From Pseudobythopirellula maris (GTDB lineage: Bacteria; Planctomycetota; Planctomycetia; Pirellulales; Lacipirellulaceae): DNA of 64,000 bases. The notes beneath the pieces are model-generated. The model searched no databases, had not been told where the DNA came from, and was given only the letters and a program-made list of their open reading frames with translations. How positions within the stretch are numbered: the first letter of the stretch is position 1; the number at the start of each line of letters is the position of its first letter. The stretch spans positions 496,001 to 560,000 of the forward strand of contig NZ_SJPQ01000001.1 in the NCBI RefSeq assembly GCF_007859945.1. Direction: 5' to 3'. Of the stretch, positions 1 to 9,851 are shown one piece after another. The translations under genes and the position numbers were made by a program.

Positions 1-105
1 AAAGGAATGGCGCCCGATGAGCGTGCTTCTCCCCTTCTCAATGATTTGCGTGAGAGCGAAAGTTCTTCGTTGTGGCCGTCGTGTCGTCGTGGTTCCCCTC
101 CTTGA
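1..105 (+). CDS. Possible 3' end of an upstream gene (partial)
   Basis: The first reading frame is open from the window edge to a TGA at 103-105. It would encode a 34-residue hydrophilic tail (KGMAPDERASPLLNDLRESE and onward). The next gene is a metal ABC transporter permease, and such permeases often follow a second permease gene, so this may be the C-terminus of that partner. There is too little sequence to show a family, and the stretch could equally be non-coding. Confidence 0.3.
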   Translation, partial: KGMAPDERASPLLNDLRESESSSLWPSCRRGSPP

Positions 106-165
106 TTTGTCGGTTGCAATCCGTCCAATCCGCGTTCATCCGCGTCCCACTCGTAATAGAAAAAC

Positions 166-1458
166 GTGCTCGAAGACCTCTACATCACCGCCCCCACCCG
201 CGCCGTCATGGTCGCCGCCGTGACGAATGTCTCGTGCGCGTTGGTGGGTGTGTTCTTGGTGCTGCGGCGGATGAGCCTGATGGGCGACGCGATCTCGCAC
301 GCCGTGCTGCCCGGCCTGGTGATCGCCTTCCTGCTCTCCGGGAGCACCGGGGCCACGCCGATGCTGCTCGGCGCGGCAGGGGCGGGGCTCGCCACCACGT
401 TCCTCACCCAAACGCTCAACCGCACCGGCAAGGTAGCCGCCGACGCCAGCTTGGGCGTCGTCTACACCACGCTCTTCGCCTTGGGCGTCGTGCTCGTGAA
501 GCGGTTCCTTGGCCAGATCCATTTCGATACGGCCTGCGTGTACCAAGGCTCGCTGCTGAAAGCCGCGCTCGACACCACGCCGATCGCCGGCATTGAAATC
601 CCGCAGGCGCTGATCGCCGCCACGATCGTGCTCGCTCTTGTGGTGGTCGTGTTCTTGCTGCTCTGGAAGGAGCTCACGGTCAGCTCGTTCGATCCGGCGC
701 TGTCGAGCACGATGGGCTACTCGGCCGACCTGATGCATTACCTGCTGATGCTGCTCGTGGCGTTCACCTCGGTCGTGTCGTTCCAGTCGATCGGCGCCAT
801 CCTCGTCGTGGCGATGCTCATCGCCCCGGCGGCGGCGGCGCACCTGCTGGTCGACCGGCTGGCGCCGATGGCGCTGATCTCTGCCGCGATCGCGCTGATG
901 GTGAGCGTCGCCGGCTACGCGTTGGCCTCGCACTGGGACGTGTCGCCCGCCGGCACGATGGCCGCCCTGGCCGGGGCCGCCTACTTCGCCGCCGCCATCG
1001 GCTCGCCCAGGCACGGGGCGCTGGCCAAGCTCGCCGCCAACGCCCGGCTCGCCCTCAGGATCCGTCGCGACGACCTGCTGGCCGCCCTCTACCGCGGCGA
1101 GGAGACGGACGGCAACGCGCCGATGCCGCGGCAAGAAGCGCTCCATTGGGCCGACGACGGCCTCTACGCCCGCTGGGTTCTCCGGCGGCTGAAACGCTGG
1201 GGCCAAGTGAGCGAGTCGTCCCAGGGCCTCAAACTCACGAAAGCCGGACGCCATGCCGCCGCCCAGTTGGTCCGCCAGCACCGCCTGTGGGAGGCGTATC
1301 TCGTCGAGCACGCCGGCCTGCAAGAGGACCACGTGCACGACCCGGCCCACGTGGTCGAGCACTACACCGGCGCCGAGCTCGAGGCGTTCCTCGAGCAAGA
1401 GCTCAGCGACGCGGTCCGCGACCCGCACGGGAAAGAGATCCCGGGGCGGGAGAATTAA
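166..1458 (+). CDS. Metal (Mn/Zn/Fe) ABC transporter permease fused to a DtxR-like C-terminal domain
   Basis: This is an inner-membrane permease of the ABC-3 family (ZnuB/MntB type), which moves Mn, Zn or Fe ions into the cytoplasm together with a binding protein and an ATPase. Residues 1-285 hold about eight hydrophobic helices, including the typical motif MSLMGDAISHAVLPG near the N-terminus. Residues about 295-430 are soluble: a winged-helix-like segment (WVLRRLKRWGQVSESSQGLK), then a segment rich in His and Glu (RQHRLWEAYLVEHAGL, VHDPAHVVEH) that matches the metal-binding and dimerisation region of DtxR/MntR repressors. A plain permease has about 280 residues, so the tail is a real fusion. 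The start is GTG, giving MLEDLYITAP. The ATPase and binding protein would lie upstream, outside the window. The metal cannot be chosen from sequence. Confidence 0.88.
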   Translation: MLEDLYITAPTRAVMVAAVTNVSCALVGVFLVLRRMSLMGDAISHAVLPGLVIAFLLSGSTGATPMLLGAAGAGLATTFLTQTLNRTGKVAADASLGVVYTTLFALGVVLVKRFLGQIHFDTACVYQGSLLKAALDTTPIAGIEIPQALIAATIVLALVVVVFLLLWKELTVSSFDPALSSTMGYSADLMHYLLMLLVAFTSVVSFQSIGAILVVAMLIAPAAAAHLLVDRLAPMALISAAIALMVSVAGYALASHWDVSPAGTMAALAGAAYFAAAIGSPRHGALAKLAANARLALRIRRDDLLAALYRGEETDGNAPMPRQEALHWADDGLYARWVLRRLKRWGQVSESSQGLKLTKAGRHAAAQLVRQHRLWEAYLVEHAGLQEDHVHDPAHVVEHYTGAELEAFLEQELSDAVRDPHGKEIPGREN

Positions 1459-1573
1459 TGGGTTGCTCCCTCACCACGCCGCGGACGTGAAGATTTTGTA
1501 AACTCGCCACCAAGGATTTTTCGTTTCTGTTACGATCGCGATGTCTCATCCAAGGCTCGCCGCGAGGAACAAC

Positions 1574-2959
1574 ATGTTTGAGGGTATTGAAAGATCCATC
1601 TGTAGAAACCGAGACACGACCCTTCGGAACCGCGTGCTTGCTTTCTTGTTACTTATTTCCGTCTCGAGCACTGCTTTCGCCGCGCCTTTTCTTATGGGTC
1701 TTGGTGAGCTCATTGAGGGAGACAGCGATCCACGGGGCATCTCGGCGAACGGTGCGGTTGCGGTAGGACGAATCAGTGCGGGCAGTCTCGGCAGCGGTTT
1801 TCGCTGGGATTACCGCACGGGCTTGTCCGGCATCGCCGAGGCACAATCCGGCGACTATCTTTCCGTTGGTTACGCGACGACGCGCGACGGGGGAACGATT
1901 GTAGGGATCGGCCGTATCGACGGTGAGATTCACGCGGCGCGGTGGACATCTGCGAAAGGGGTCGAGTCTCTCCTGTCACTCTCGGCTGCAACTCCCGAAT
2001 ACCATCTGCGAAGAGCCGAAGCCGTATCCGCAGATGGACGAGTTGTTGCCGGTTCAGCAGGACATGGAGACGGATCGTTCGCGTACCGTTGGACCATCGA
2101 AAATGGACCTGAATACCTCGAATACGAATCTGGGTCGTATCGGCAAAGCGGCCCCACGGCAATCTCAGCCGACGGTGCTGTGGTCGTAGGATATGTTGAT
2201 GCAGGGGTGGGTGGCCTTGCTTTTCGTTGGAACGAAGCAGACGGCATGGTCACGCTCGGTGACTTGCCCGGGGGTAAAAACTCCAGCATCGCGTACGACG
2301 TTTCGGCCGATGGCACGGTCGTGGTCGGTGAGTCGACGACGGACTTCGGCAGAGAGGCCTTCATCTGGACCGCAGAGAGCGGGATGCAACCTCTGGGGAT
2401 CCCAATTGTCGACTCCTACTTTTCGATCAAGATCAGCGGCGACGGCTCGCGAATTGTTGTCTGGTCCGCCGTGGACTCACTCGGCTACTGGGAGGAAGGG
2501 TTGGGAGCGGTCGATCTCATTGACCATCTCACAAACACGTACGGCCTGGACTTCAGCGGGTGGGATAGCCTGAGGGTTCATGACATCTCTGACGACGGCA
2601 ACACGATCCTCGGCAGCGGCCGATTTGAAGAAGGCGGTAACCAGGCGTGGATCGCCCACATCGCCCCGGAGACGGCGCCGGGCGACTTCGACGGCGACGG
2701 CCAGGTATCGCTCGCCGATTACGACAAGTGGGTCGCTGACTTTGGCCAGCCCTCGCTCCCCAGCTACGGCGCCGACGGCAGCGGCGACGGCGTCGTTGAT
2801 GCGGCCGACTTCACCGTGTGGCGCGACCACTACGAGCCGCCTGGCGCGCCGCCCGTCCCCGAGCCAACGACTATTGCACTGCTGCTATTCTCGGTGTGTT
2901 CAATTCGACGTCGACGCGGAGTCCGGTTCGCAATGCGAAGCGTCTGCACGCAGGCCTAG
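1574..2959 (+). CDS. Secreted HAF-repeat protein with dockerin-like loops and PEP-CTERM sorting signal
   Basis: The protein starts with a signal peptide (RVLAFLLLISVSSTAFA). Repeats of the HAF type follow, of the form 'ISANGAVAVG', 'VSADGRVVAG', 'ISADGAVVVG' and 'VSADGTVVVG', each probably a beta-propeller blade. Near the C-terminus are two calcium-loop motifs like those of dockerin type I (GDFDGDGQVSLADYDKW and GSGDGVVDAADFTVW). The protein ends with a PEP-CTERM-like signal: VPEPTTIALLLF, a short hydrophobic stretch and RRRR. It is probably exported and anchored or sorted at the envelope; no enzymatic role is visible. An in-frame ATG lies upstream at 1541, but the ATG at 1574 has a GAGGA ribosome-binding site about seven bases before it and gives a normal signal peptide, so it is preferred. 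Base composition is less GC-rich than the neighbours. Confidence 0.8.
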   Translation: MFEGIERSICRNRDTTLRNRVLAFLLLISVSSTAFAAPFLMGLGELIEGDSDPRGISANGAVAVGRISAGSLGSGFRWDYRTGLSGIAEAQSGDYLSVGYATTRDGGTIVGIGRIDGEIHAARWTSAKGVESLLSLSAATPEYHLRRAEAVSADGRVVAGSAGHGDGSFAYRWTIENGPEYLEYESGSYRQSGPTAISADGAVVVGYVDAGVGGLAFRWNEADGMVTLGDLPGGKNSSIAYDVSADGTVVVGESTTDFGREAFIWTAESGMQPLGIPIVDSYFSIKISGDGSRIVVWSAVDSLGYWEEGLGAVDLIDHLTNTYGLDFSGWDSLRVHDISDDGNTILGSGRFEEGGNQAWIAHIAPETAPGDFDGDGQVSLADYDKWVADFGQPSLPSYGADGSGDGVVDAADFTVWRDHYEPPGAPPVPEPTTIALLLFSVCSIRRRRGVRFAMRSVCTQA

Positions 2960-2984
2960 CCCCGAGCCCCTCGGTCCTCACCCC

Positions 2985-3839
2985 TTACTTGATCAACCCA
3001 CGCAGCGTGCGCAGATTGATCACATCAAGGTCCTCGCCGTCCTCTTCGCCCTTGGGCGTCTCCATGTACATCGGCGTTTTCTTGAAGCGGCGGTCGTTCA
3101 GCAGGTTGCGGAACGGCTCGAGGCCCATCTCGCCGCGACCGATCGCCGCGTGGCGGTCAACCCGCGAGCCGAGGGGCTTGAGGCTGTCGTTCAAGTGGAA
3201 CGCGCGCACCTTGTCCAAGCCGACCGCCGCGTCGAGCTGCTTCATCGTCGCCTTGTACGCTTTGGGCGTGTCCATCGCGTAGCCGCCGGCGAACACGTGG
3301 CAGGTATCAAAGCAAACGCCGAGGCGGTCGGGGTCCTTCGTTTTGTCGATGATCTCGCCCAGGTGCTCGAACTTCCAGCCGAGGTTGCTCCCCTGGCCGG
3401 CGGTGGTCTCGAGCAACACCTGGGCGTCGATCTTCTTGGTCTGTTTGTGGACCTCGTCGAGCCCCTTGGCGATCCGCTTGAGCCCCGCCTCTTCGCTGCT
3501 CGTGGTGAAGGCGCCCGGGTGGGCGACGACGTACGGGATGCCGAGCTTCTCGGCCCGCTGGAGCTCGATGACCAGCGCGTCGATCGACTTCTTCCAGAGC
3601 TCGTCGTTGGGGCTGCCCAAGTTGATCAGGTACGAGTCGTGCGAGATCGGGTGCGCGATCCCCCGCTCCTTGAGCGCGGCCTTGAACCGCTCGGCGTCGT
3701 CGTCCGAGAGCTCCTTGCCCTTCCACTGGTTGTTGTTCTTGGTGAACAACTGCACGCAGTCGCAGCCCGCACGGTGCGCGGCCTCGACGGCCTTGTAGTA
3801 GCCGCCCGCGATCGACATGTGTGCGCCAAGGATTGCCAT
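2985..3839 (-). CDS. nfo: Endonuclease IV (AP endonuclease, Nfo)
   Basis: This enzyme cuts DNA 5' to abasic sites in base-excision repair, using three zinc ions in a TIM-barrel fold. The 284-residue protein has the family landmarks in order: GAHMSIAGGYYKA at the N-terminus, FTKNNNQWKGK, YVVAHPGAF, LLETTAGQGSNLG, GVCFDTCHVFAGGYAMD and FHLNDSLKPLGSRVDRH, which supply the metal-binding His, Glu and Asp residues. The length is normal for the family. A longer frame upstream would begin inside the inverted repeat at 3867-4040; its extra residues are repeat-encoded and not part of the family, so the ATG at 3839 is chosen. It converges with the upstream HAF-protein gene. Confidence 0.95.
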   Translation of the reverse strand: MAILGAHMSIAGGYYKAVEAAHRAGCDCVQLFTKNNNQWKGKELSDDDAERFKAALKERGIAHPISHDSYLINLGSPNDELWKKSIDALVIELQRAEKLGIPYVVAHPGAFTTSSEEAGLKRIAKGLDEVHKQTKKIDAQVLLETTAGQGSNLGWKFEHLGEIIDKTKDPDRLGVCFDTCHVFAGGYAMDTPKAYKATMKQLDAAVGLDKVRAFHLNDSLKPLGSRVDRHAAIGRGEMGLEPFRNLLNDRRFKKTPMYMETPKGEEDGEDLDVINLRTLRGLIK

Positions 3840-3866
3840 GCTTGCCGAGCCTAGCGGCTGCGGGAG

Positions 3867-4040
3867 GAACCGCCAAGACGCCAAGACACGCCAGGCAGCC
3901 AACTAGTAACTGTGGGAGGGGTCTCCGACCCCGATAACACGCTGCGGGCGTTTTCGGCTAAGGCGCCGTTTTCGAGGTCGGAGACCCCTCCCACGGTTGA
4001 TCAGCTTCTTCCTTGGCGTGTCTTGGCGTCTTGGCGGTTC
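3867..4040. repeat. Nested inverted repeat between nfo and ndk
   Basis: The outer arms 3867-3893 and 4014-4040 are perfect reverse complements over 27 bases and contain the motif CCGCCAAGACGCCAAG. The inner arms 3912-3930 and 3976-3994 are perfect reverse complements over 19 bases (GTGGGAGGGGTCTCCGACC). Each inner arm can itself fold (GGGGTC-TCC-GACCCC). The unit is 174 bp with a 45-bp centre. The outer motif recurs at 20281-20296. It has the architecture of a small palindromic mobile or REP-like element, with no transposase inside. Confidence 0.9.
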
Positions 4041-4106
4041 TAACCTGGTCGCCTAAAATCGTCGCCTCACCATTTCTCTCCCACCCAACGAAGGCGGCCT
4101 ACTCCG

Positions 4107-4568
4107 ATGCAACGCACCCTGATCCTCCTGAAGCCCGACTGTGTCCAGCGTCGCCTGATGGGCGAGGTCATTTCGCGGTTCGAGGCGAAGGGCCTGAACT
4201 TCGTGGCGATGAAGCTGATGCGAGTCACGCCCGAGCTCGCCAAAAAGCATTACGCCGAGCACGTGGAGAAGGAGTGGTACCCGACTCTCGAGCTGTTCAT
4301 CACCGGCGCGCCGGTGCTGGCCGCGGTGGTCGAGGGGCTCGACGTGATCTCGGTGGTCCGCAGCATGCTCGGCGCCACGAGCGGCCTGAAGGCCGAGCCG
4401 GGCACGATCCGCGGCGACTTCAGCTCGAGCCGCCAGATGAACCTGGTGCACGGCTCCGACGGCCCCGAGGCCGCCGAACGCGAGATCCATCTCTACTTCT
4501 CGCAAGAAGAGCTGCTCGACTTCGAGCCGACGATCACCCCCTGGGTCCGCGCCTCCGACGAGGCGTGA
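4107..4568 (+). CDS. ndk: Nucleoside diphosphate kinase
   Basis: The enzyme transfers the gamma phosphate from ATP to nucleoside diphosphates through a phosphohistidine intermediate and so balances the (d)NTP pools. The 153-residue protein covers the whole family: RTLILLKPDCVQRRLMGE at the N-terminus, KEWYPTLELFITGAPV, then the active-site segment MNLVHGSDGPEAAEREI with catalytic His115. Length and start are standard. It ends 49 bases before the end of the convergent sigma54 activator gene, with a strong hairpin between them. Confidence 0.96.
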   Translation: MQRTLILLKPDCVQRRLMGEVISRFEAKGLNFVAMKLMRVTPELAKKHYAEHVEKEWYPTLELFITGAPVLAAVVEGLDVISVVRSMLGATSGLKAEPGTIRGDFSSSRQMNLVHGSDGPEAAEREIHLYFSQEELLDFEPTITPWVRASDEA

Positions 4569-4584
4569 GTCGCTAGCGGCTATC

Positions 4585-4617
4585 AGCCAACAGCGGCTCG
4601 CCGAGCCGCTGTTGGCT
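4585..4617. terminator. Perfect hairpin between convergent ndk and sigma54-activator genes
   Basis: Bases 4585-4600 (AGCCAACAGCGGCTCG) and 4602-4617 are perfect reverse complements, a 16-bp stem with almost no loop, placed exactly between the two stop codons. There is no clear U tract, so it would act as a bidirectional, GC-rich terminator or an mRNA 3'-end stabiliser. Confidence 0.6.
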
Positions 4618-6678
<2,061 letters not shown>

Positions 6679-7277
6679 CGGCGGGACACGGGCAACGGCT
6701 GGGGCGGTTCGGTGAACCGCTTCTGGCGGGGGGCGGGCCACCTTCGGCCGCCGTGGAATCTTCAAGATCGGCGGAGTGTATCAAAACGATCCACTCTGAA
6801 CCTCCCTAACCTATTCTGCTTCATGGTCGGTAAGCAAGAATTATTGGGCAAAAAGCTAGGTGAGACAACGACTTAGGCTAATATCCGGTACGGCTCGACA
6901 GACGCCAGCCCTAATAAGACGCCCCTGCGGACCGCCGCCGACGGGCTCGGCCGTAAGTTGCTTGATGGGCAGGCCTTGCTCGGGGCCGCGGGGCAAGTCG
7001 CCCCGGAGCCTGCTCAGCACGCAAATGCTTGCTGGCGTAAGGCTTTGTGACTAATCTGGCAAGTTCAGGGCATCGTAGCGCCATTCCAACGATATCGACG
7101 GCGGTGCGATTCCGAACGGGGTCGTCTCATGCGGTGGCCGCTAGCTATCATCACAGAGATGGTGCGGCCCGCTGGGCCTCCTACGAAGCTCTACAACGGC
7201 CAGCAACGCTTAATCACACGTCCCGCCGGCACACGCCCCGCCGGGCATATTCAACGCGATCAGAGAAGAGAAGAAGC
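6679..7277. other. Gene-poor 599-bp region upstream of the DUF1598-type gene
   Basis: I see no convincing gene, tRNA or riboswitch here. The first 200 bases after the divergent start are relatively AT-rich and probably hold promoters for the two divergent genes, but no clean -35/-10 pair stands out. One plus-strand frame is open from 7047 into the next gene, but its translation is compositionally random and lacks a signal peptide. Confidence 0.4.
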
Positions 7278-8621
7278 ATGCATTTGAAGTTCTACTGCGG
7301 TTGGGCTTTGTTGGCGGCTTTGGCCGTGGCGTTGGCGCCAGCTTCGGCAACAGCGCAGCTTGTCACTCAGCAAGCGCCCGCCGTGGGCGGCGTGTCGATC
7401 AACCCCGAGGGTGTGCTCTCGGCGCCCGAGGTGGCCGACAACGACCAGCTGCGCGCGACTTGGCAGGCCGGCTTGGCGGCGGCGCCGGCCGACCTGGAGC
7501 CTTACAACGACCTGCGGTTCGTTTCGCTCAAAGGTCTTGAGCAGCGTGTCGCCGAGGCCAGCGAGCAAGGCAACGACATCCCCGATGACGTGCGTTACCT
7601 TGCGGGCCTGCTGCGTGTGAAGCACGTGCTCGTCTATCCCAAGCAGGGCGACATCGTTCTGGCCGGCCCCGCCGAAGGCTGGAAGGCCGACCGGCTCGGC
7701 AACGTGGTTGGCGCCACGACCAACCGGCCGGTGCTCACGCTCGACGACCTGATGGTCGCGCTGCGGACGATGGAAGACACGAACGGCCAAGGCATGAGCT
7801 GCTCGATCGATCCGACCCAAGAGGGACTGAAGCGGGTTCAGCGTTTGCAGAACCGTCTCACCAGCGACATTAGCCCCAAAAAGGCGGCCGGAGCCGTTGA
7901 GCGGGCGCTCGGCGAGCAAACCGTGAGCGTGAGCGGCGTGCCGGCCACGAGCCGCTTTGCCCGCACGATGGTGGCGGCCGACTTCCGCATGAAGCGGCTG
8001 GCGATGGGCCTCGAGGAGGCCCCGATCGGCGGCCTGCCGAGCTACCTCACCCTGCTCGAGGGCCGTGGCGCCCAGGAGAGCATGCTGCCCCGCTGGTGGA
8101 TGGCGGCCAACTACGAGCCGATGCTCCGCGACGAGGAGGGCCTCGCCTGGGAGATCCGCGGACAAGGCGTTAAGTGCATGACCGAGAACGACTTCGTTAG
8201 CGCCGACGGCGAGCGGAGCCGCTCGGGCAAGTCGGGCACGGTCGCCCAGCAATGGGCCGATCGTTTTACCGAAGGCTTCGAAGAGCTCGCCGACCACGAC
8301 TCTTCCTTTGGCCGGCTCCGCAACGCGATGGACATGGCCGTCGCCACGGCCCTGGTAGCCAAGGAAGACCTGCTCACGCTGGTTGGCCTGTCGCTGCCGA
8401 ACCTGATGGGCGACGCCGAAACCGAGCAATACCCGGCCCCCAAGTCGGTCGCCACCGAGGCGAGCTTCATGCGGATGGGATCGCGCTGGGTGATCACCGC
8501 CTCGGGCGGTGTGCAGTTCTACCCCTGGCTGGTGGCCGATCAGGCCGAGACCTCGGCCGACGTCGCCGCGGTCCGCTCGGCCGGCGCCGAGCAACTCGGC
8601 GGCAACTGGTGGTGGCAGTGA
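7278..8621 (+). CDS. Secreted protein of unknown function (DUF1598-like)
   Basis: The 447-residue protein has a clear signal peptide (FYCGWALLAALAVALA, then ASATAQ) and no further membrane helix, so it is probably periplasmic or exported. The body contains LAGPAEGWKADRLGNVVGA, PVLTLDDLMVALRTM and GMSCSIDPTQEGLKRVQ. I recognise these as typical of the planctomycete-restricted DUF1598 proteins; this is from memory and has no biochemical role attached. The ATG at 7278 follows a purine-rich site (AGAGAAGAGAAG) and begins the signal peptide, whereas an open extension upstream does not look coding. The gene converges on the next one. Confidence 0.75.
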   Translation: MHLKFYCGWALLAALAVALAPASATAQLVTQQAPAVGGVSINPEGVLSAPEVADNDQLRATWQAGLAAAPADLEPYNDLRFVSLKGLEQRVAEASEQGNDIPDDVRYLAGLLRVKHVLVYPKQGDIVLAGPAEGWKADRLGNVVGATTNRPVLTLDDLMVALRTMEDTNGQGMSCSIDPTQEGLKRVQRLQNRLTSDISPKKAAGAVERALGEQTVSVSGVPATSRFARTMVAADFRMKRLAMGLEEAPIGGLPSYLTLLEGRGAQESMLPRWWMAANYEPMLRDEEGLAWEIRGQGVKCMTENDFVSADGERSRSGKSGTVAQQWADRFTEGFEELADHDSSFGRLRNAMDMAVATALVAKEDLLTLVGLSLPNLMGDAETEQYPAPKSVATEASFMRMGSRWVITASGGVQFYPWLVADQAETSADVAAVRSAGAEQLGGNWWWQ

Positions 8622-8662
8622 ACCGGTCGCTCTGCTCGCCCTGATACGAGCTAGACGCGGGC

Positions 8663-9814
8663 TCAGTACGTCACGCCGCTTCTGACGAAGAGCGTGTCGT
8701 CGAGCTCGAAGACCGTTCCGCTCTCGGCGTACTCGAGCTCGCGGCCGAAGGCGTAGCCGGCTTCGATGCGGCGGTTCCAGCCTCCCTTGACCCCCTGCTC
8801 AACGCCGGCAAAGAGCTGGTAGCTCAGCAGGTCGGCCCGCTCGGTGAGGCCCGTGCCCGTGCGGGCGACGGCCCAAGAGCCGCCGCCAAACTCGCCGCCC
8901 AAATAGACCCTGCTGTCGCCGCCGAGCTCCCAGGTGAGCTTCGGCCGCGGGAAGAGCAGGTCGGCCTTGAAGCCGCCGCTCTTGTAGACGGCGCCCAAGG
9001 CGGGAAGGATCGGCACGTCGTCGCGGTCGAGGTAGACCACGCCGACGATCCACTGCCACTCGTGCGTCGCCTGGTAGATGCCGATCGCCCGTCCTGTGAT
9101 GCGCAGCGCGTCGCCCGAATCGAGGCTGTGGTCGTCGCCGTACACGCCGATCGAGGTGCTGAGGTTGAGCATCCACCGCGGCGACAGCAAGCGGATGTGG
9201 CCGAATTCGACCGCCGCCTCGTGAGTGCGGGGCGGCATGTCGGTCACCGTGGGCCCTTCGAAGTAATTCACCTCGTAGCGTGGGGTGATCAGCAGGTGCC
9301 CGTCGGTAAACGGCAGCGGGGCTCCGAGCATCACGCTCGCCCCCAGGCTCGAGACGCCCAGGGCCGAAGGATCACCGTCGATGGCGGGGAACCACTCACC
9401 GGTCCACTGGAAACGCTGGAACATCCCCGGCCGACCGCGGGGCATCTTGATCTGCGGCTCGCTGGGGCAGCAGTACTGGCCCAGCGAGGGCGGCCCGGGT
9501 GCGAAGGTCGTGGGGTAGACCGACGGATCGAAGTATTGCGTCGGCCCGTCCTTGCCAGACGTGTAATAGGCCACGTCGTCGGTCAGGTAGTGCGGGCTTG
9601 GCGACACGGCCGCCGGTGCGCCAGCTGACGGCGCCACGGCTGGCAAAGCCCCAGCCGGCAGAGCCCCAGCCGGCAGAGCCCCAGCCAACGGGGCGGACCC
9701 GTGGCTTGTTCCCTGCGCAGTCGCGAGCGACGAACCACTCGCCAAGGCAGCTAGCAAGCATGCGGCCGCCCCAAGGTACAGACGGCGTGCGATAGTTCTG
9801 TTCGAGTGCGTCAT
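8663..9814 (-). CDS. Outer-membrane beta-barrel-like protein (DUF6268-like), copy 1
   Basis: The 383-residue protein has a signal peptide (LYLGAAACLLAALASGSSLATAQ), then a low-complexity linker of Ala-Gly-Ala-Leu-Pro repeats. From about residue 125 the rest consists of alternating amphipathic beta strands, such as GHLLITPRYEVNYFEGP, WQWIVGVVYLDRDDVPILP, LYLGGEFGGGSWAVAR-like segments and a C-terminal strand ending in DTLFVRSGVTY, as expected of an outer-membrane barrel. It is a paralogue of the next gene upstream on the same strand: both share VVYLDR, the segment GGGSW, FDREL/FGRELE and a closing strand ending in an aromatic residue. The DUF6268 label is from memory. Ligand and function are unknown. 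Confidence 0.72.
   Translation of the reverse strand: MTHSNRTIARRLYLGAAACLLAALASGSSLATAQGTSHGSAPLAGALPAGALPAGALPAVAPSAGAPAAVSPSPHYLTDDVAYYTSGKDGPTQYFDPSVYPTTFAPGPPSLGQYCCPSEPQIKMPRGRPGMFQRFQWTGEWFPAIDGDPSALGVSSLGASVMLGAPLPFTDGHLLITPRYEVNYFEGPTVTDMPPRTHEAAVEFGHIRLLSPRWMLNLSTSIGVYGDDHSLDSGDALRITGRAIGIYQATHEWQWIVGVVYLDRDDVPILPALGAVYKSGGFKADLLFPRPKLTWELGGDSRVYLGGEFGGGSWAVARTGTGLTERADLLSYQLFAGVEQGVKGGWNRRIEAGYAFGRELEYAESGTVFELDDTLFVRSGVTY
9648..9690 (-). repeat. 15-nt tandem repeats encoding Ala-Gly-Ala-Leu-Pro
   Basis: Nearly three copies of GCCCCAGCCGGCAGA lie in frame in the linker just after the signal peptide of barrel copy 1. On the coding strand each unit encodes the pentapeptide LPAGA. 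Copy number can change by slippage without shifting the frame. Confidence 0.85.
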
Positions 9815-9851
9815 CGGCCTGGCGATTGCTAGCTGCAGGGGGCGAGCCTAG

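Noticed and set aside
136-1428. Long minus-strand reading frame opposite the metal permease
   Set aside because: Its translation is rich in Arg, Gly and His without domains, as expected of the antisense of a GC-rich gene. The plus strand encodes a clear ABC-3 permease.
3840-3902. N-terminal extension of endonuclease IV
   Set aside because: The extra residues are encoded by the inverted repeat at 3867-4040 and are absent from the family.
6868-6879. CAACGACTTAGG shared with 32462-32473 as a repeat or attachment core
   Set aside because: Only 12 bases match and the flanks differ, which may be chance; no integrase is nearby.
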